A DNA stretch of 64,000 nucleotides from Oenanthe sinensis (taxonomy: Eukaryota; Streptophyta; Magnoliopsida; Apiales; Apiaceae), in NCBI GenBank assembly GCA_028671895.1, contig CM053802.1:39842201-39906200 (forward strand), in the 5' to 3' direction. Shown here piece by piece: positions 23,182-34,739 of the stretch. Position 1 is the stretch's first letter, and each line of letters starts with the position of its first letter. Below the pieces are notes generated by a model that saw nothing but the letters and a program-made list of their open reading frames with translations, was not told where the DNA came from and did no database searches. The translations under genes and the position numbers were made by a program.

Positions 23182-23969
23182 ACGATGTCATGAAATCAAA
23201 TCAAATAGAAAGATTCATATAATTTAGAAAAAGAAGCAAGGCCAATATTTGTATATTACCAAATGTTCCATTGTAAAAATTCTTTAGATTAGAGTGAAAT
23301 AATTCTGCTTAACTAGACTCTGCCAAAAAAAAAAATCTGCTTAACTAGACAAGTGCAGTACTAAATTTGTAATGCTAAATGTACTTAGTTTCCACTGAAA
23401 TCAGTATCTACCAAATACCCACAAGCAACTTGTTACTTTTCCCATGTTTGTGAGATCATTATTCCATATTTCTTTCATGTTCAAGTTTTTAATTTTCATA
23501 AAGTACAATTTAATTTATTTCCCTAAAATCATAATATGAGAGGGTAATATTAATAGTCTCCCAATGAAATAGTATTTATTTTGAGGGATTAAAATTTAAA
23601 AATCTAGTTGAAATTACAAATAATAAATATTTTTACTCCTTGCAAACAGGCATAGGCTTGAAGTTGGAGTATTCAGTAAAACTAGTTCTAAACCCGTGTA
23701 AGGCACCCTATACTGTAGTTGAAATATCGCATATGCTTCTACTTTTTATTATGGACATGTTTTTATAAATATCCTCTAAATTTATTGATAGGTAACTAAG
23801 GCATGCACATGCAACGCTCACTCAAACATAGCAATAGAAAAAATATATATAGTAGTGTAAATTGCATTGTAATGTAATATATCACATACAACTCCATTTC
23901 CAACATATAAGTTGAGCACCATTTAGCTGTAAATTATGAAAACAATTTGATCCCCATATGTTCTCCCAC
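23182..23969. other. PSY 3' flank
   Basis: The first 100-150 bases are probably the PSY 3' untranslated region. A short stretch TCTGCTTAACTAGAC is duplicated around an A run at about 23305-23350. No gene is seen. Confidence 0.6.
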
Positions 23970-24790
23970 TTACTTGCAAGCAGGGAGAACAACATCCGGT
24001 AAATGAACAAATACAATTGGATAAGGAGCAACATTAATAGGCTCCGATGAATTTACATTTACAGGAATAAACATTGGTATATCCCCGGTTGAAGTGAAAG
24101 TCAATGCATTCCCATTAAGAATCATTGTTTGACTATGTAAATTCCCATCCTTTGTTGTCAGATAGTATTCCTCTCTTGTTTGTGTGTTGTACATTTGATC
24201 TCCAGGAGACACTTGCATAAGCTTTGATCTCTTATGTGTTATTAGAACTGTTGTGGTGTTGTTGTCGAGATTGATTAAGAGCATTGTGACACCATTCTGC
24301 AATGTAACAAAGTTCATCAGAGTTGTGATAATATTTGACTTGCTTGTACATGTATAAAAAAATATGGCAACTTACAGATTGTTTTGCACAATGAGCGGAG
24401 TTTCTTTGTACCAGAGAAGTTTGTGCCGGTGCCAAAGAAGAGCACTGAAATGAAGAAAGCATATCAAACACAGCCTTGATAATACTTTTAAATTTTTCAT
24501 GAACAGATGTACTTTGATACTAATCACCTATTGTAATCAGTTATACCATCAAGAAACGCTTGATCGAGAATCCTTTCAAAGAGGTGTTGATCTACTCCTA
24601 TACATTAGAAAGTATGGGGATTTCCACCTAAATTTATGCCCTATAAAAAATTCTACCAGTGCTATAATTTGGGAATAAAACTCTACACCCTTGTACATAA
24701 CTTGAACTACATTCACAAGAGATATTGCGTCTGAAGAGTACTGAGCTGCTGCAACTCTTACTCGTACTCCAGTTTCACACAACTCATTTC
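23970..24790 (-). pseudogene. Heparanase-like (GH79) gene relic
   Basis: Four minus-strand exon remnants with recognisable splice sites match plant heparanase-like proteins: 24790 to about 24685 (GNELCETGVRV, VAAAQYSSDAISLVNVVQ, beginning inside the ELGNE acid/base motif), 24597-24528 (GVDQHLFERIL), 24444-24376 (ALLWHR, then FSGTKKLR and AHCAKQS in other frames) and 24296-23970 (REEYYLTTKDGNLHSQTM, VFVHLPDVVLPACK, natural C-terminus). The family cleaves glucuronoside chains and is secreted or membrane-bound. The N-terminal half is absent, an internal block is missing and the third exon is frameshifted, so this is a decayed fragment. It lies tail to tail with PSY. Confidence 0.85.
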
Positions 24791-25559
24791 CTGAAAAGAT
24801 TTAAGATACTCATATATTAGTAATGTGGGTGCTTTTAGCATCTCTTCTTAGAAGGATAAAGTAGCAGCAGCAACATATGCAACATACATAAAAATTATCA
24901 TAAGAAACTCCCGAGTTCAATGTCACTCCATCCAGACCCATATTCTTAATGTGTTGAGAATTTAAATACCATCACAACTCTATGAATGCACAGTGATGAC
25001 TATGATTTTGTAGTTTTAGATAAACCTGTAAAGCTAAAAATATAAACATATATTTTTAATGCATTATAATATTAGTACACGGGGAAGGGCCGAAATCGAA
25101 ATCTAGATCTCATACAGCAGTAGGAGCAGTTTTGCCGCCACTAGACACTCATTATTCTCTATGACAGATATTTTTATAATGCAATAAATAAATAAAGTGC
25201 CCAAAAGTATAATCTAATCTAGCACAAAGTCACAAACATCTATAATAACCAAACACTAGCTTGAAGAAGCTGTTACATGTAGAATTTAAGAAGAAAAAGG
25301 AAAAGAAGCTAATACCAAGTTAAGTAAAGAAGCCTTCAAAAATATTGGAAAATAGTAGAGCAGAGGATATAAACGATCGTCCTTGCCCCTTCCCTGTGAC
25401 AAGATCATTGTTCAAATACTCAGTGCCCCTTCCTCCCCTTCTACGATTATATCTAAAAAGACTATGTAAATTGCCATATAAAAATAAAGCAGAGCATGAA
25501 GAAGATACAAGTATTATAGAATATCAAGATCCAATGCCATATCCAAACAAAGTATAAAA
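24791..25559. other. Intergenic, no gene seen
   Basis: AT-rich sequence between the heparanase-like and kinase relics. Neither the missing N-terminal exons of the former nor the C-terminal part of the latter could be found here. Confidence 0.6.
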
Positions 25560-25930
25560 GCCAACCAGGCTTAAAGAAGACAAAGAGGCCAAAATCAACA
25601 ACCTCTAGAGGAGAATGCTTTTTCTTGTTTGCAAACAAGAAATTCTCAGGTTTCAAATCTCTATGTATAACACCATTATCATGACACATCTTCACCACTT
25701 CTGCCATAGTTCTCGCCACTGCAGCAGCTCTCGCACTATAATGTCCCCAAGCAACTATCCTATCAAACAACTCAGCACCCTCACACAACTCCATCACCAA
25801 ATGCACGTCCTCTTAATCCTCATAAGTAGTCCGAAGCTTCACAATATTAGAATGCATTGGTAAACTCAACATTACCTCAATGGTTCACTACTTCACTTCC
25901 CCAGAGTCTCGGAGTAACTAAATCAAAGTT
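25560..25930 (-). pseudogene. Calcium-dependent protein kinase relic
   Basis: The minus strand encodes a block of the kinase domain of plant calcium-dependent protein kinases: LPMHSNIVKLRTTYED, HLVMELCEGAELFDRI, the catalytic loop HRDLKPENFLFANKK and the DFG triplet in VVDFGLFVFFKPG. The reading ends at the point where such genes usually have an intron. Stops interrupt it upstream (for example TAA after TTYED). The glycine loop, the C-lobe, the autoinhibitory segment and all EF hands are missing. HRD and DFG are intact, but the fragment cannot make a kinase. Confidence 0.88.
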
Positions 25931-26913
25931 TTTTCTGGCAATGTAGAAATCGTCTCCAACCATGTTACATATGCTTTGTGCTTCCTTCTAATAAAGTAAC
26001 TTGTATAATTGCTGAATAATTGAAGCGAGACAGTACATAAAATCAAACATAATCAAGAATAATTAATACATCAATTTGGACGACTATTTACGTTAAAATT
26101 TTTATAAACAACATATACTCCAGCACGAAAAGGATTACTCACAACTCGGAAGATGGTCCAGACGCAATAACAGATAATATAGAAAAACTGAGCACAAAGG
26201 GGGGCAAAGCAGAAAATATGAGTATAACAGTCATGTTAGGTTCCTTGATTTAAAAGGCAAATCAATAAAAAAGACAAGTTACCTGGTTGATAAGATGACA
26301 TGGGGTGCAAGTGACAAGATATAAGAGGGTGCAAGATAGCATCATTATGTTAATATACAAAATAACAAAGTTATTGAAGTATATCATATATGTCGCTTCT
26401 AATTTTAAGTTTTCCAAAGTCAGGCAAGAAAATGGTAGAAGTTCATGCTCCATTAAGAGTCTAGTCTTGTAGTAGGTCATAGTGCATTCATCAAATTCCA
26501 ATAACCTGCTCCATAACTAAGATAAAGTAAATACACATCCCTGTGAAGCTTAAAACTGTAACTTAAAGAGTAACAATCAATTATATATTTTTTATAATAG
26601 GCAAGAAAAGGATAGACCAATGGCAATAGCATAAATAAGTGAGATATAGCACTCAAATCATCCATAGTACAGATGAAAAATTCATATCTATTTTCTTTAA
26701 AAATCTAAGATGAATATTCTATAATAAAAAGTAGGAAAGACTATTACAAAGTTGGTGCACGACGCCAACACCTCCTTGTACTTCTATTTTGAAATCAGCA
26801 AGTCAATGTGTTGGTCATCAATAAAAAGGAAATATTTGTAACTATTTAACCACTTTAGCCGTCTATTTTCAGATCAGAAAATGAATGGAACAAATATGGT
26901 CATATTAACTAAA
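25931..26913. other. Intergenic, no gene seen
   Basis: AT-rich host sequence up to the MULE target site. The scattered short open frames show no recognisable motif. Confidence 0.6.
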
Positions 26914-26923
26914 GTAGTTCGGG

Positions 26924-27018
26924 GGCTCCATTTCATTCACGGGACAGGATTTGAATTCATTTGCAAAAATGAGACAGCTGAGTTTAACATTTCAAAACTG
27001 GGACAGTTATATGCCTTT
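26924..27018 (+). repeat. MULE left terminal inverted repeat
   Basis: It aligns, with gaps, to the reverse complement of 39324-39416. Shared blocks include TTTCATT, GGACAG, AAAATG.GACAG and TATGCC or AATGCC near the inner end. Confidence 0.8.
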
Positions 27019-27059
27019 TATGACGTTCATCAAAACTGCTCAATCTGTTGAATTATAAG

Positions 27060-27240
27060 TGAAGACCGCCATGTAATCTGACAGTTATTAATCCCATAAA
27101 ATGTTCAATGATCGCCACATGAAATGGCGGTCATAACACAGCTTGACATGTTATGACCTCCATTTGGTGTGTCGGTCACCAAAGGGAAAAAAGAAGTGAT
27201 GATTGCCAAATAAGATGGCGGTCACCAAGATAATTTTTTT
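27060..27240 (+). repeat. MULE left subterminal dyad repeats (GACCGCCA...TGGCGGTCA)
   Basis: Three to four units of about 25-30 bases have the form GACCGCCA, 8-10 AT-rich bases, TGGCGGTCA. The clearest are 27109-27133 and 27202-27226. The same dyads recur at the right end (39140-39320). They may be transposase binding sites. Confidence 0.8.
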
Positions 27241-27616
27241 AATATATTTTCATTTTAAGTTTAGAAAAATATCTTATCCGAAGTTTAGAAAAATATATCT
27301 TATCTGAATATCTGAATATCCGCAGAAAATATACTTTTTTTATCTTATCTTATCTACTTTTTTAATTGAAAATCTGCAAAGTTTTTGTTTATTTATCCTA
27401 TCTGTTTTCATTATAATTCTACGTTGCATTTTCATTTTCAAACTCCGCTGCTGCTCTGTCTACTCTCCGGCTTGCCTCTCGCTCTGTCTACTCTCCGACT
27501 TGCCTCTCAGACGTTCTACTCTCCTGCCTGCTTCGAGGTTATTTACTTACTTTGTTTATGGTTGCTTGTAAATTTGATATGTCAGTTCGTTAATATTATA
27601 TATTCATACATGTTTG

Positions 27617-28218
27617 TTTAGAATTTATGTTAAGGCCATTTTGATTATGATAAATTTATATAAATTGGCTTCAAATTTGAGTTTAACAAAATTATTTTTG
27701 TAACTGCATGTTAGTTTAGAATTAATAAATAATAATTTTTAGCATAATTATAATATTATAATTATTTATCATATTATGTGTATTGATACATATGTTTAAA
27801 TTTGTATGTGTTGTTAATTAACGCATGTTAAATTATGTATTAACGCATGTTAAATTATGAAAATATGTATTTATTGTGTTGAAAATAAGAAAAATGGAAG
27901 ATTACGTTCATATTATATTTAAGCATGTTAGTTTAGAATTAATGTTAAGTAAAAATATGTTAACGCCATTTTGATTATGATAAAATTATATAATTTGGCT
28001 TTAAATTTGAGTTTGATTTTGTACAATTTTTGTAACTGCATGTTAGTTTATAATTAATAAATAATAATTCCTATCATAATTATAATATTATAATTATTTA
28101 TCGTATTATGTATTGATACATATGTTAGTTTAAATTTGTATGTGTTATTGTTAATTAACGCATGTTAAATTATGAAAATATGTATTTTTGGTGTTGAAAA
28201 TAGGAAAAATGGAAGATT
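27617..28218 (+). repeat. Tandem duplication (~310 bp) covering the transposase start codon
   Basis: The stretch ending at the first codons of the transposase (ATGGAAGATTACGTT) is present twice: about 27617-27909 and 27929-28218. Shared parts include CCATTTTGATTATGATAAA, AACTGCATGTTAGTTT, TTAATTAACGCATGTTAAA and TGTTGAAAATA. The upstream copy also carries the ATG and five codons, so it offers a decoy start. Confidence 0.85.
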
Positions 28219-31009
28219 ACGTTAACGTGAATTTTTTTTGGGGTGGAGAAATTATCAGACGAGATGATGATATAAAATATAGTACTATAGACCCTAAAAG
28301 AATGCAATATATTAAATGGGGAACTTCTTATGAAGAGTTGAAGAAAGTGGTGTATAGATTAATGAATATTAACAATTCAACTTGGAATTTGAAGATGAGT
28401 TTTAAATATCCCCAGTTACGTGTAGGTAATTTGGTGTCGGGATACTATATAGCTGATATAACATGTGATGATGATGTACGGAGGATGCTCAGTGTGCCTA
28501 GGCAGATGCAGATGGGAATGGGTGATGTTTCCTTGTATGTAGAGGCTGAAAAGATTATTCTGGACGAGGTTCATATGTCTGACCAGGGTTGGTACTCACA
28601 ACCGACACATGCAACATGTGAAACAATGTATGGTTCGAGCCAATTACCTGATTATGGTTCGAAACAGTTTCCTGAGTACGACACTCCGGGTTGGTCGAAC
28701 TACTATTTTGGTAGAGGAGGTGACCCCGAAACGTATGTTGGCGGTTCAAGCAGCCAAGTAAATGCTGGTGGTTCCACAAGTAGGGCCTTCGAAAATCGAT
28801 TCCCCCGTGAAAATGTTGATGATTATGTTTCTCCCCCACGGGATACAACTACACTAAGTGCTGGCAGAGACTTGGCCCTCATCCATGAAAATGAAGAATT
28901 TGATGCACATAATTCAAGTAGTGAGGATTGGGATGAGTACGAGGATGATAACGATAACTCTATGGATGACGGGGATGAATTAGAAGAAGTCCCGACGCAT
29001 ATACATCAAGCCCACCATATAGCTGGTGCACCTTGGTTTGAAAATGAAGAGTACAAGCCGATTGTGGTGCGAGATGAGTATGGCATGTCTAGTGGTTTCG
29101 ATCCACAACATTCAGAATTATCAGTTGGTTGTATGTTTCGTGATAAGGAAACCCTTATAGCAGCGGTAAGGGGGGTTCATATCAAGAGTGACCGGAACTA
29201 CCAAGTGTTTAAGAGTAATCCAACTCAGTTCATTGCAAAGTATGTTTATGGTTACTATTTATGGAGATTAAGAGCTGCTAAAAAGGTGAGACACGGTATA
29301 TTTGAAATAACGAAGATGAAGGGTAATCACACATGTTTGAATAATGAGCCCATGCAGGATCACAGGAAGATATCTGCAAAATTAATTGTTAGGCTTATTA
29401 AACCTCATGTAAGTGAAATTGAATTGTTAAATTAATTTGTTGCTGATTGATTTAGTATTTTAGTTGATGTAAATATTTCTGAAATCTGTAACAGGTCATG
29501 GAGAGGCCTAATATACCCATCATGACTGTTATTACAATGGTGAATGATGAATATAATTATCGTGTGAATTATTTGAAAGCATGGAGAGGGAAGCAGTCTG
29601 TAGTGGAGGATGTATATGGAAAATGGAGTACAACTTATGATGATCTACCTATGTTTTTTACGGCAATGGTACATTCCAATCCTGGTAGTGTTGCTGTGAT
29701 TGATGATGTTAGTCACGAAACCCAATCCGAGTCCTCGGTATGCAAGCGTATTTTCTGGTGTTTGAAAGCAATGATGGATGGTTGGGAGCATGCCCATCCT
29801 GTACTTTCAATTGATGGTACGTTCTTGAAGGGAAGGTATAACGCCAAGTTACTTATTACTATGGGTGTGGATTCAAACAACCATCAATATCCTGTATGTT
29901 ATGCGTTGGTGGATGAGGAGTCAACCGAGAACTGGTCATGGTTTTTAAGACTGTTGCGGAAACACGTATGTAGGGAAAGGCATGGTGTTTGCATAATTTC
30001 GGACCGGGCACCGGGTATTCTTGCAGCGATGAGGGACATAAGGAATGGATTTACACCACCTCTGGGCTTGCATAGATTTTGCTTGTTTCATGTGCGAAGT
30101 AATTTTTCCTCACACCATCCCAGGGGAGAGCTAAAGCATTTGATGTGGTTAGCTGGTATAACCATGCAGGTAAGGAAACACGAAGCCTACATGAAACAAA
30201 TCGGTGAGATCTCACCTCCTGCCTTACAATACCTACGCAACATTCCACCAGAATTGTGGACCTTATCGCATGACACTGGTGGCGCTCGTTTCGGCCAAGC
30301 TACAACAAATATAATGGAAGGTTTTAATGGGAACATTAGAATGGCCCGATTTATACCGGTAACGGCGATGATGGAATACCTCTTCTACAAAACTGTGAAG
30401 ATAGTGAACAACCGGAGAAACAGTGTTGAGGATAGCATGCAAAAAGGTGAGGAGTTATGTGCTAGGAGTAATGCCATGTTGGCAAAAATTAAGAAGAAGG
30501 CAACTGCACATAAGGTGGACACCTTTAGTCGACAACGCGGCATATTTTCGGTGATGACACACCGATATCGGTTGAAATCAATGTGGAACGGTGGTCACAG
30601 GCAGAATGTTGATATACGTACATTTAGTTGTACTTGTGGAAAATGAGAGTGCCACCACATGCCTTGTTCACATGCCGTGGCTGGATGTATGCAACAGAAC
30701 ATTAACTGGAGGCAATGGATAGAGCCTTACCATTAATCCATGAAGTTGCAGAAGTTGTGGGAACCTTTGATATTGCCTTTACAACCAACTGAGTATTGGA
30801 ATTATGTATTACCGAGGCGTTGGCAGCAGTATGGCACATTAGTAAACGATGATAGGCTAATGAAGGTTAAGAAAAATCGTGGTGATAAGGGAGAATCAGT
30901 TAGAATCTGAACAGAGATGGATGCGCCTAGGACAGGGAAGAAGTGTAGTCGGTGTGGTCAAGAAGGACATACAAGGCACAATTTAAGATGTCCACAACGT
31001 GTTGATTAG
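28209..31009 (+). pseudogene. MURA-type MULE transposase, two exons, C-terminus broken
   Basis: Exon 1 runs 28209-29408 and exon 2 from 29495, joined by an 86-base GT/AG intron. Exon 1 ends with the MuDR DNA-binding domain (LSVGCMFRDKETLIAAV to GNHTC) after an acidic linker. Exon 2 holds the DDE transposase core: Asp in SIDGTFLKGRY, Asp in IISDRAPG, and the conserved GGARFGQATTNIMEGFN. A SWIM zinc finger (CTCGK, then MPCSHAV) and a CCHC knuckle (CSRCGQEGH) follow, up to a stop at 31007-31009. Three in-frame stops break the C-terminus: TGA at 30644, TAA near 30734 and TGA near 30907. The first lies inside the SWIM finger where a Trp is usual. The core domain before it is intact. The ATG at 28209 was chosen because the frame further upstream has no ATG. 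Confidence 0.92.
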
Positions 31010-31099
31010 GTTGTGATGTTCACAATAATATTTGTATTGTATGCCTAATTTCGAATTTTATTATATGTATGACTGTCATCAATTTTGGATTATTCCAAA

Positions 31100-31460
31100 A
31101 TGGATTTATTAGTTAAAACATTTTGTTGCAATTCATCATTTATTTTCATGTTATCTTCAGAATATGCTATATATTCCTTTAAAATGTAATTTTAAAGATA
31201 AAGATTAAGAATAATGGTGCAATGTAAAAGTAAAAGTAAAACCTGTGCAAAGTAAAATTAAAATTAAAATTAAAAGTAAAAGCTGTGCAAAGTAAAATTT
31301 AAAGTTCTGTAAAGTAAAATTCAAATTGAATGATATATAAAATCAAACCAATGAAAGTTAAATTGAATGATACATAAAATCACACCAACTAGGGTCATCA
31401 TTATTGATAGTTGTTTCCCTATAAATGTGAATTCTTTCAATGTACTTGCCTATTATTTAC
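31100..31460 (+). repeat. MULE internal direct repeat, copy 1 (promoter-like)
   Basis: This segment is repeated at about 32850-33190. It contains an (AAAAGT)n tract with AGCTGTGCAAAGTAAAA units and a TATA-like CCCTATAAATGTG at about 31418-31430. Copy 2 stands directly before the 193-residue ORF at 33217; this copy has no such ORF after it. Confidence 0.75.
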
Positions 31461-31607
31461 AAAATCAAATTATAATACAAAGGTTTTAAAACTCACATTT
31501 ACTATAATTAAGATCCATAGAAGAAAATACATATGTTATGTGCAATTACAAAATAAGATACCAATAAAGAGAAATAAAAGAGACATCCATACAACTGATA
31601 ATTTATT

Positions 31608-32039
31608 TTAATCATCATCATCAGACATCAGTGTGTCAGATTTGTAGTCTGAACTTACGCTTAGATTGTGATACTGCCTGGCTTGTATTGTGTCACCATC
31701 TTCAGCGTAACTTCTAGCAGCTTCAACTAAATCATTGCGGAGTATACGTAATCGCATGCGATTCTCCTCTTCTCTAGCACGGAACAACGCTGTTTCTAGT
31801 TGCTGAGGTGTGTCGCGTAACATGTTTTTTGCACGTTGTTTTGGGATTCTTAATCCATGCTTGTTGCATTGCTCTATACAACTTGTGCAACATTTTGACC
31901 TCCATTCCCACTCATTTTGCATTTTGATTATTGCATTAGTCGAGTAACGCAAATTTGGATCAAGTGAGTAGTCAAAATCATCGTCACACCACCATTTTCT
32001 ACCCATAGCTTTGAAGATATCTCCTGGAGTATAACTCAT
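31608..32039 (-). CDS. MULE cargo ORF A1, unknown function
   Basis: The 143-residue protein starts at a clear ATG (32037-32039). It has an acidic aromatic start (KWWCDDDFDY), a Cys cluster (KCCTSCIEQC), a charged helix (ALFRAREEENRMRLRI) and an acidic tail ending in DDDD. I do not recognise a family. It shares its layout with ORF A2 at 34117-34587: EW..R, a helix with REE.N.M.L, then a Ser/Asp-rich tail. It is divergent from the transposase and lies between it and ORF B1. The open frame of this length without stops in a decayed element suggests it was under selection until recently. Confidence 0.6.
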   Translation of the reverse strand: MSYTPGDIFKAMGRKWWCDDDFDYSLDPNLRYSTNAIIKMQNEWEWRSKCCTSCIEQCNKHGLRIPKQRAKNMLRDTPQQLETALFRAREEENRMRLRILRNDLVEAARSYAEDGDTIQARQYHNLSVSSDYKSDTLMSDDDD

Positions 32040-32294
32040 TCTTACTATGTGTATATTGAGAGAGATGAAGATGTATTAAATGATCTCCCTAATGATACAT
32101 ACTTATATGATATTTTGTAACATAGCCGATGACGAATCATGTCAACTACAGTATACACTGTAAAAAATTGACATAAAGCTACAATGCTGGAAAAAAGGAA
32201 TCTCTGCACAACTATAGTTAAAGTTGTTTGGTGATATCATATATCTATAAAATTATAATAACAATTTTTGTGTTTACATGTTAGGTTGCAAGCA

Positions 32295-32684
32295 ATGGAT
32301 AAGGGAAAAAGTGTTGTGGATCTTGACCCTACCCCAGTATATCAACCTAATTTCAATAAATCTGGTGGCAAATTATACATGAAGAAGAAAGTGGAGGGAA
32401 ATTCTATATACTCACTAGCCCTAAAAGTATATTGCAAGAAAATGAAGGAGATACAGAAACGATACAAGGCAGGGAAGATCTCATACTCGTTGATGAAAAT
32501 TGAGGAGCAAAAAGCACTAAATAAAATTGAAATTGCACAATCAAAAGAAACGGATCTTGACCAACAGATGAAAGATGAATGGGAGAAGATGGAAGAACTT
32601 GCTGATCCTTATAAATTTAATGAAGCTGTAGAGGAAAGTTCTGATGAAGATTTAACAAAAGCCGTTGACCTTAGTGCTTTTTAA
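32295..32684 (+). CDS. MULE cargo ORF B1, unknown function
   Basis: From the ATG at 32295 it encodes 129 residues beginning MDKGKSVVDLD and ending LTKAVDLSAF. It is Lys/Glu-rich and likely helical (YCKKMKEIQKRYKAGKISY). It is a paralogue of ORF B2: both share the MD.GK start, a [RC]Y[KR]AG[KE]IS motif in the middle and an acidic EDLT.AVDLS C-terminus. The 3' flanks of the two ORFs are also alike for about 100 bases. No known domain is recognised. The basic start and acidic tail would fit a nucleic-acid or protein adaptor, but that is a guess. Confidence 0.6.
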   Translation: MDKGKSVVDLDPTPVYQPNFNKSGGKLYMKKKVEGNSIYSLALKVYCKKMKEIQKRYKAGKISYSLMKIEEQKALNKIEIAQSKETDLDQQMKDEWEKMEELADPYKFNEAVEESSDEDLTKAVDLSAF

Positions 32685-32849
32685 GAATTTGTTTTCTTTT
32701 TTCTTATGTAACTCTAATTATTATGATCTTAATTATGAATATGTAATGTTTATGTTTAGTTTATTCTTTAACTTCTATGACAAAAAACAAATAATTCATT
32801 TATTTGCAAAATAGATTTCTGATTTGGTTTTTAGTTGCCAACTTTAACA

Positions 32850-33190
32850 TCTAGTTAAAATATGTTGTGGCAGTTCATCATTTAATTATTAGTTATCTTC
32901 AAAATATGCTATATATTCCTTTGAAATGTATTTTTAACGATAAAGATTACGAATAATTGATCAATGTAAATGTAAAAGTAAAAGTAAAAGCAAAAGCTGT
33001 GCAAAGTAAAAGTAAAAGTAAAAATAAAAGCTGTGCAAAGTAAAACTTAAAGTTCTGTAAAGTAAAAGTAAAAGTGAATGATATGTAAAATAAGACCAAC
33101 AAAAGTTAAAAGTAAGGTCATCAATATTGATAGTTGTTTCCCTATAAATGTGCATTATTTTAACGATTTCCTTACCCAAATATTTATTAT
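32850..33190 (+). promoter_or_regulatory. Promoter-like direct repeat, copy 2, upstream of ORF B2
   Basis: It matches 31100-31460. It contains many AAAAGTAAAAG units, AAAG being the core site of plant Dof factors, AGCTGTGCAAAGTAAAA and a TATA-like CCCTATAAATGTG at about 33140-33152, some 70 bases before the ORF B2 ATG. A third, partial version lies at about 34730-34910 and a fourth at about 35085-35250. Confidence 0.6.
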
Positions 33191-33216
33191 AAGTTGTTGT
33201 AGGTAAGTTGCATAAA

Positions 33217-33798
33217 ATGGATCGAGGGAAGAAACCAATGAATCCTGAAGATGTGCGTGAAAGGGTTGCCCCAAAGAAGGGGAAAAAAGTAGGCTTCTGC
33301 GTTCCAAGTCCTGATCCCCATGTTGATGACCATGAAAAGAATTTAGATATTTTATTGAAGGTAGTGGAGTGGGAAGAGAAGTTGGAGTTTGAAAGAATGG
33401 AACGAGGAAAGTATTGGTTGATAAACGTTGTGGAAGATTTGAAGAAGAAGGGGCATCCCATAATGGAAGGGGTACATTACGAAAAACAAAAATACCCAAC
33501 TTGGAAGAGTTTTCTAGTAGGGGTTGATAAAAAGAAGTACAACAAAATGGAAATGATCCAACTACAATTGTCTTATAAAAAAAGGTATTATTACCAATGT
33601 TATCGTGCTGGAGAAATCTCTAAGGATGAAATGAAGACATCTTGGGCCAAACTCGATGCTTCATTTGAGGATGTAATGAAGAGGGCTAATGACAAGGCAC
33701 TCGATAAAGGGGAGAAAATGAAAGTTGTTGAGACTGAAAATGAAGATGATGATGGATATGATGATTTGACACATGCCGTTGATCTTAGTCTACCATAA
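33217..33798 (+). CDS. MULE cargo ORF B2, unknown function
   Basis: From the ATG at 33217 it encodes 193 residues starting MDRGKKPMNPED and ending DDLTHAVDLSLP. It is highly charged with several predicted helices and a run of aromatic residues (KRYYYQCYRAGEIS). It is a paralogue of ORF B1 but about 60 residues longer; the extra part precedes the shared CYRAGEIS motif. Two further degenerate copies of its start, MDRGKKPIS, occur at 34927 and 35273. I recognise no domain. The frame is intact and has a good promoter-like module in front. Confidence 0.62.
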   Translation: MDRGKKPMNPEDVRERVAPKKGKKVGFCVPSPDPHVDDHEKNLDILLKVVEWEEKLEFERMERGKYWLINVVEDLKKKGHPIMEGVHYEKQKYPTWKSFLVGVDKKKYNKMEMIQLQLSYKKRYYYQCYRAGEISKDEMKTSWAKLDASFEDVMKRANDKALDKGEKMKVVETENEDDDGYDDLTHAVDLSLP

Positions 33799-34116
33799 AA
33801 GTGGATTGTAAGATGTTATTTTAGTTTGTTATATTTCTTATGTAATGTTTTTTTTATGTAACCCTTATTATTATGATCTTAATTATGATTATGTAATGTT
33901 TATGTTTAGTTTATTCTTTAACTTCCATGACAAAAAATAAATAATTCAAACACGTCATTTCATTAAAACAAACATCAATTTAACAAATACATAGAAATAA
34001 CAACTCTCATAAAATTACCAATTACGTAAATTAAACAACATTCAACAACAGTAAAAAACATCCAAGAACATTCAACAAAAAAATATAACATAAATTAAGA
34101 CATTATAAAATAGAAC

Positions 34117-34587
34117 TTATTCATCATCTTCTAAATCGTATTCTGTTTCTGTTTCTGTCTCAGACACGTAATCATCAGATGTATAATTTGGATTTTGTAG
34201 AAGTCAATGTTCCTGCTCTACTGTGAGCTCTCTACCACTTGCACGAATTGAATCTCGAGCTAACTGCAACATATAGTAACGACTTCTACGCAACAACATT
34301 AGGTTGTTTTCCTCTCTTATTTGTAATACAGCTAAGACCAACCTTTGTTTAAATGCAACCCAAGTAAGACCAATCAAGTGGTCTGGATACATGGCTATTG
34401 ATTCACGAGTAGGCACCCTAGCACCAACATTGACTAGATCCGGAACCAAACGGTCTGATTCCAAACGGCGATGTGCCCATTCCCGACGAACGCCTGTAAA
34501 ATATTCCACTGAATCACTTTCTCTAAGACTCTGATAATCGTCATCCCTTTCTACAATCAACCATTTACTAGCTCTAGATGAATTCAT
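34117..34587 (-). pseudogene. MULE cargo ORF A2, truncated by one stop
   Basis: The ATG at 34585-34587 starts a 127-residue frame that stops at TGA (34204-34206). The same frame then continues for 28 residues with an acidic tail (YTSDDYVSETETETEYDLE) to a natural stop at 34117. It resembles ORF A1: EW..R near residue 35, REENN.M.L in the long helix, and a Ser/Asp-rich C-terminus where A1 has SSDYKSDTLMS. It lacks the Cys cluster of A1. The stop may be a Trp-to-stop change. Function is unknown. Confidence 0.55.
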
Positions 34588-34739
34588 TTTATGTGTATTG
34601 ATCGAGAAGAAAGTTGTAATGAATTTATAGGGGTAATAAAGGGTACCTATAAAAATATTGTCCTTTCAACAAGCAACCATATAGAAGCTCTATCACCAAA
34701 CATAAAATAATGTTTTGCAATGTTAACTGTGCAAAGTTA

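Noticed and set aside
23970..24790. Heparanase-like segment as a working gene
   Set aside because: N-terminal exons and the region with the second catalytic residue are missing and one exon is frameshifted.
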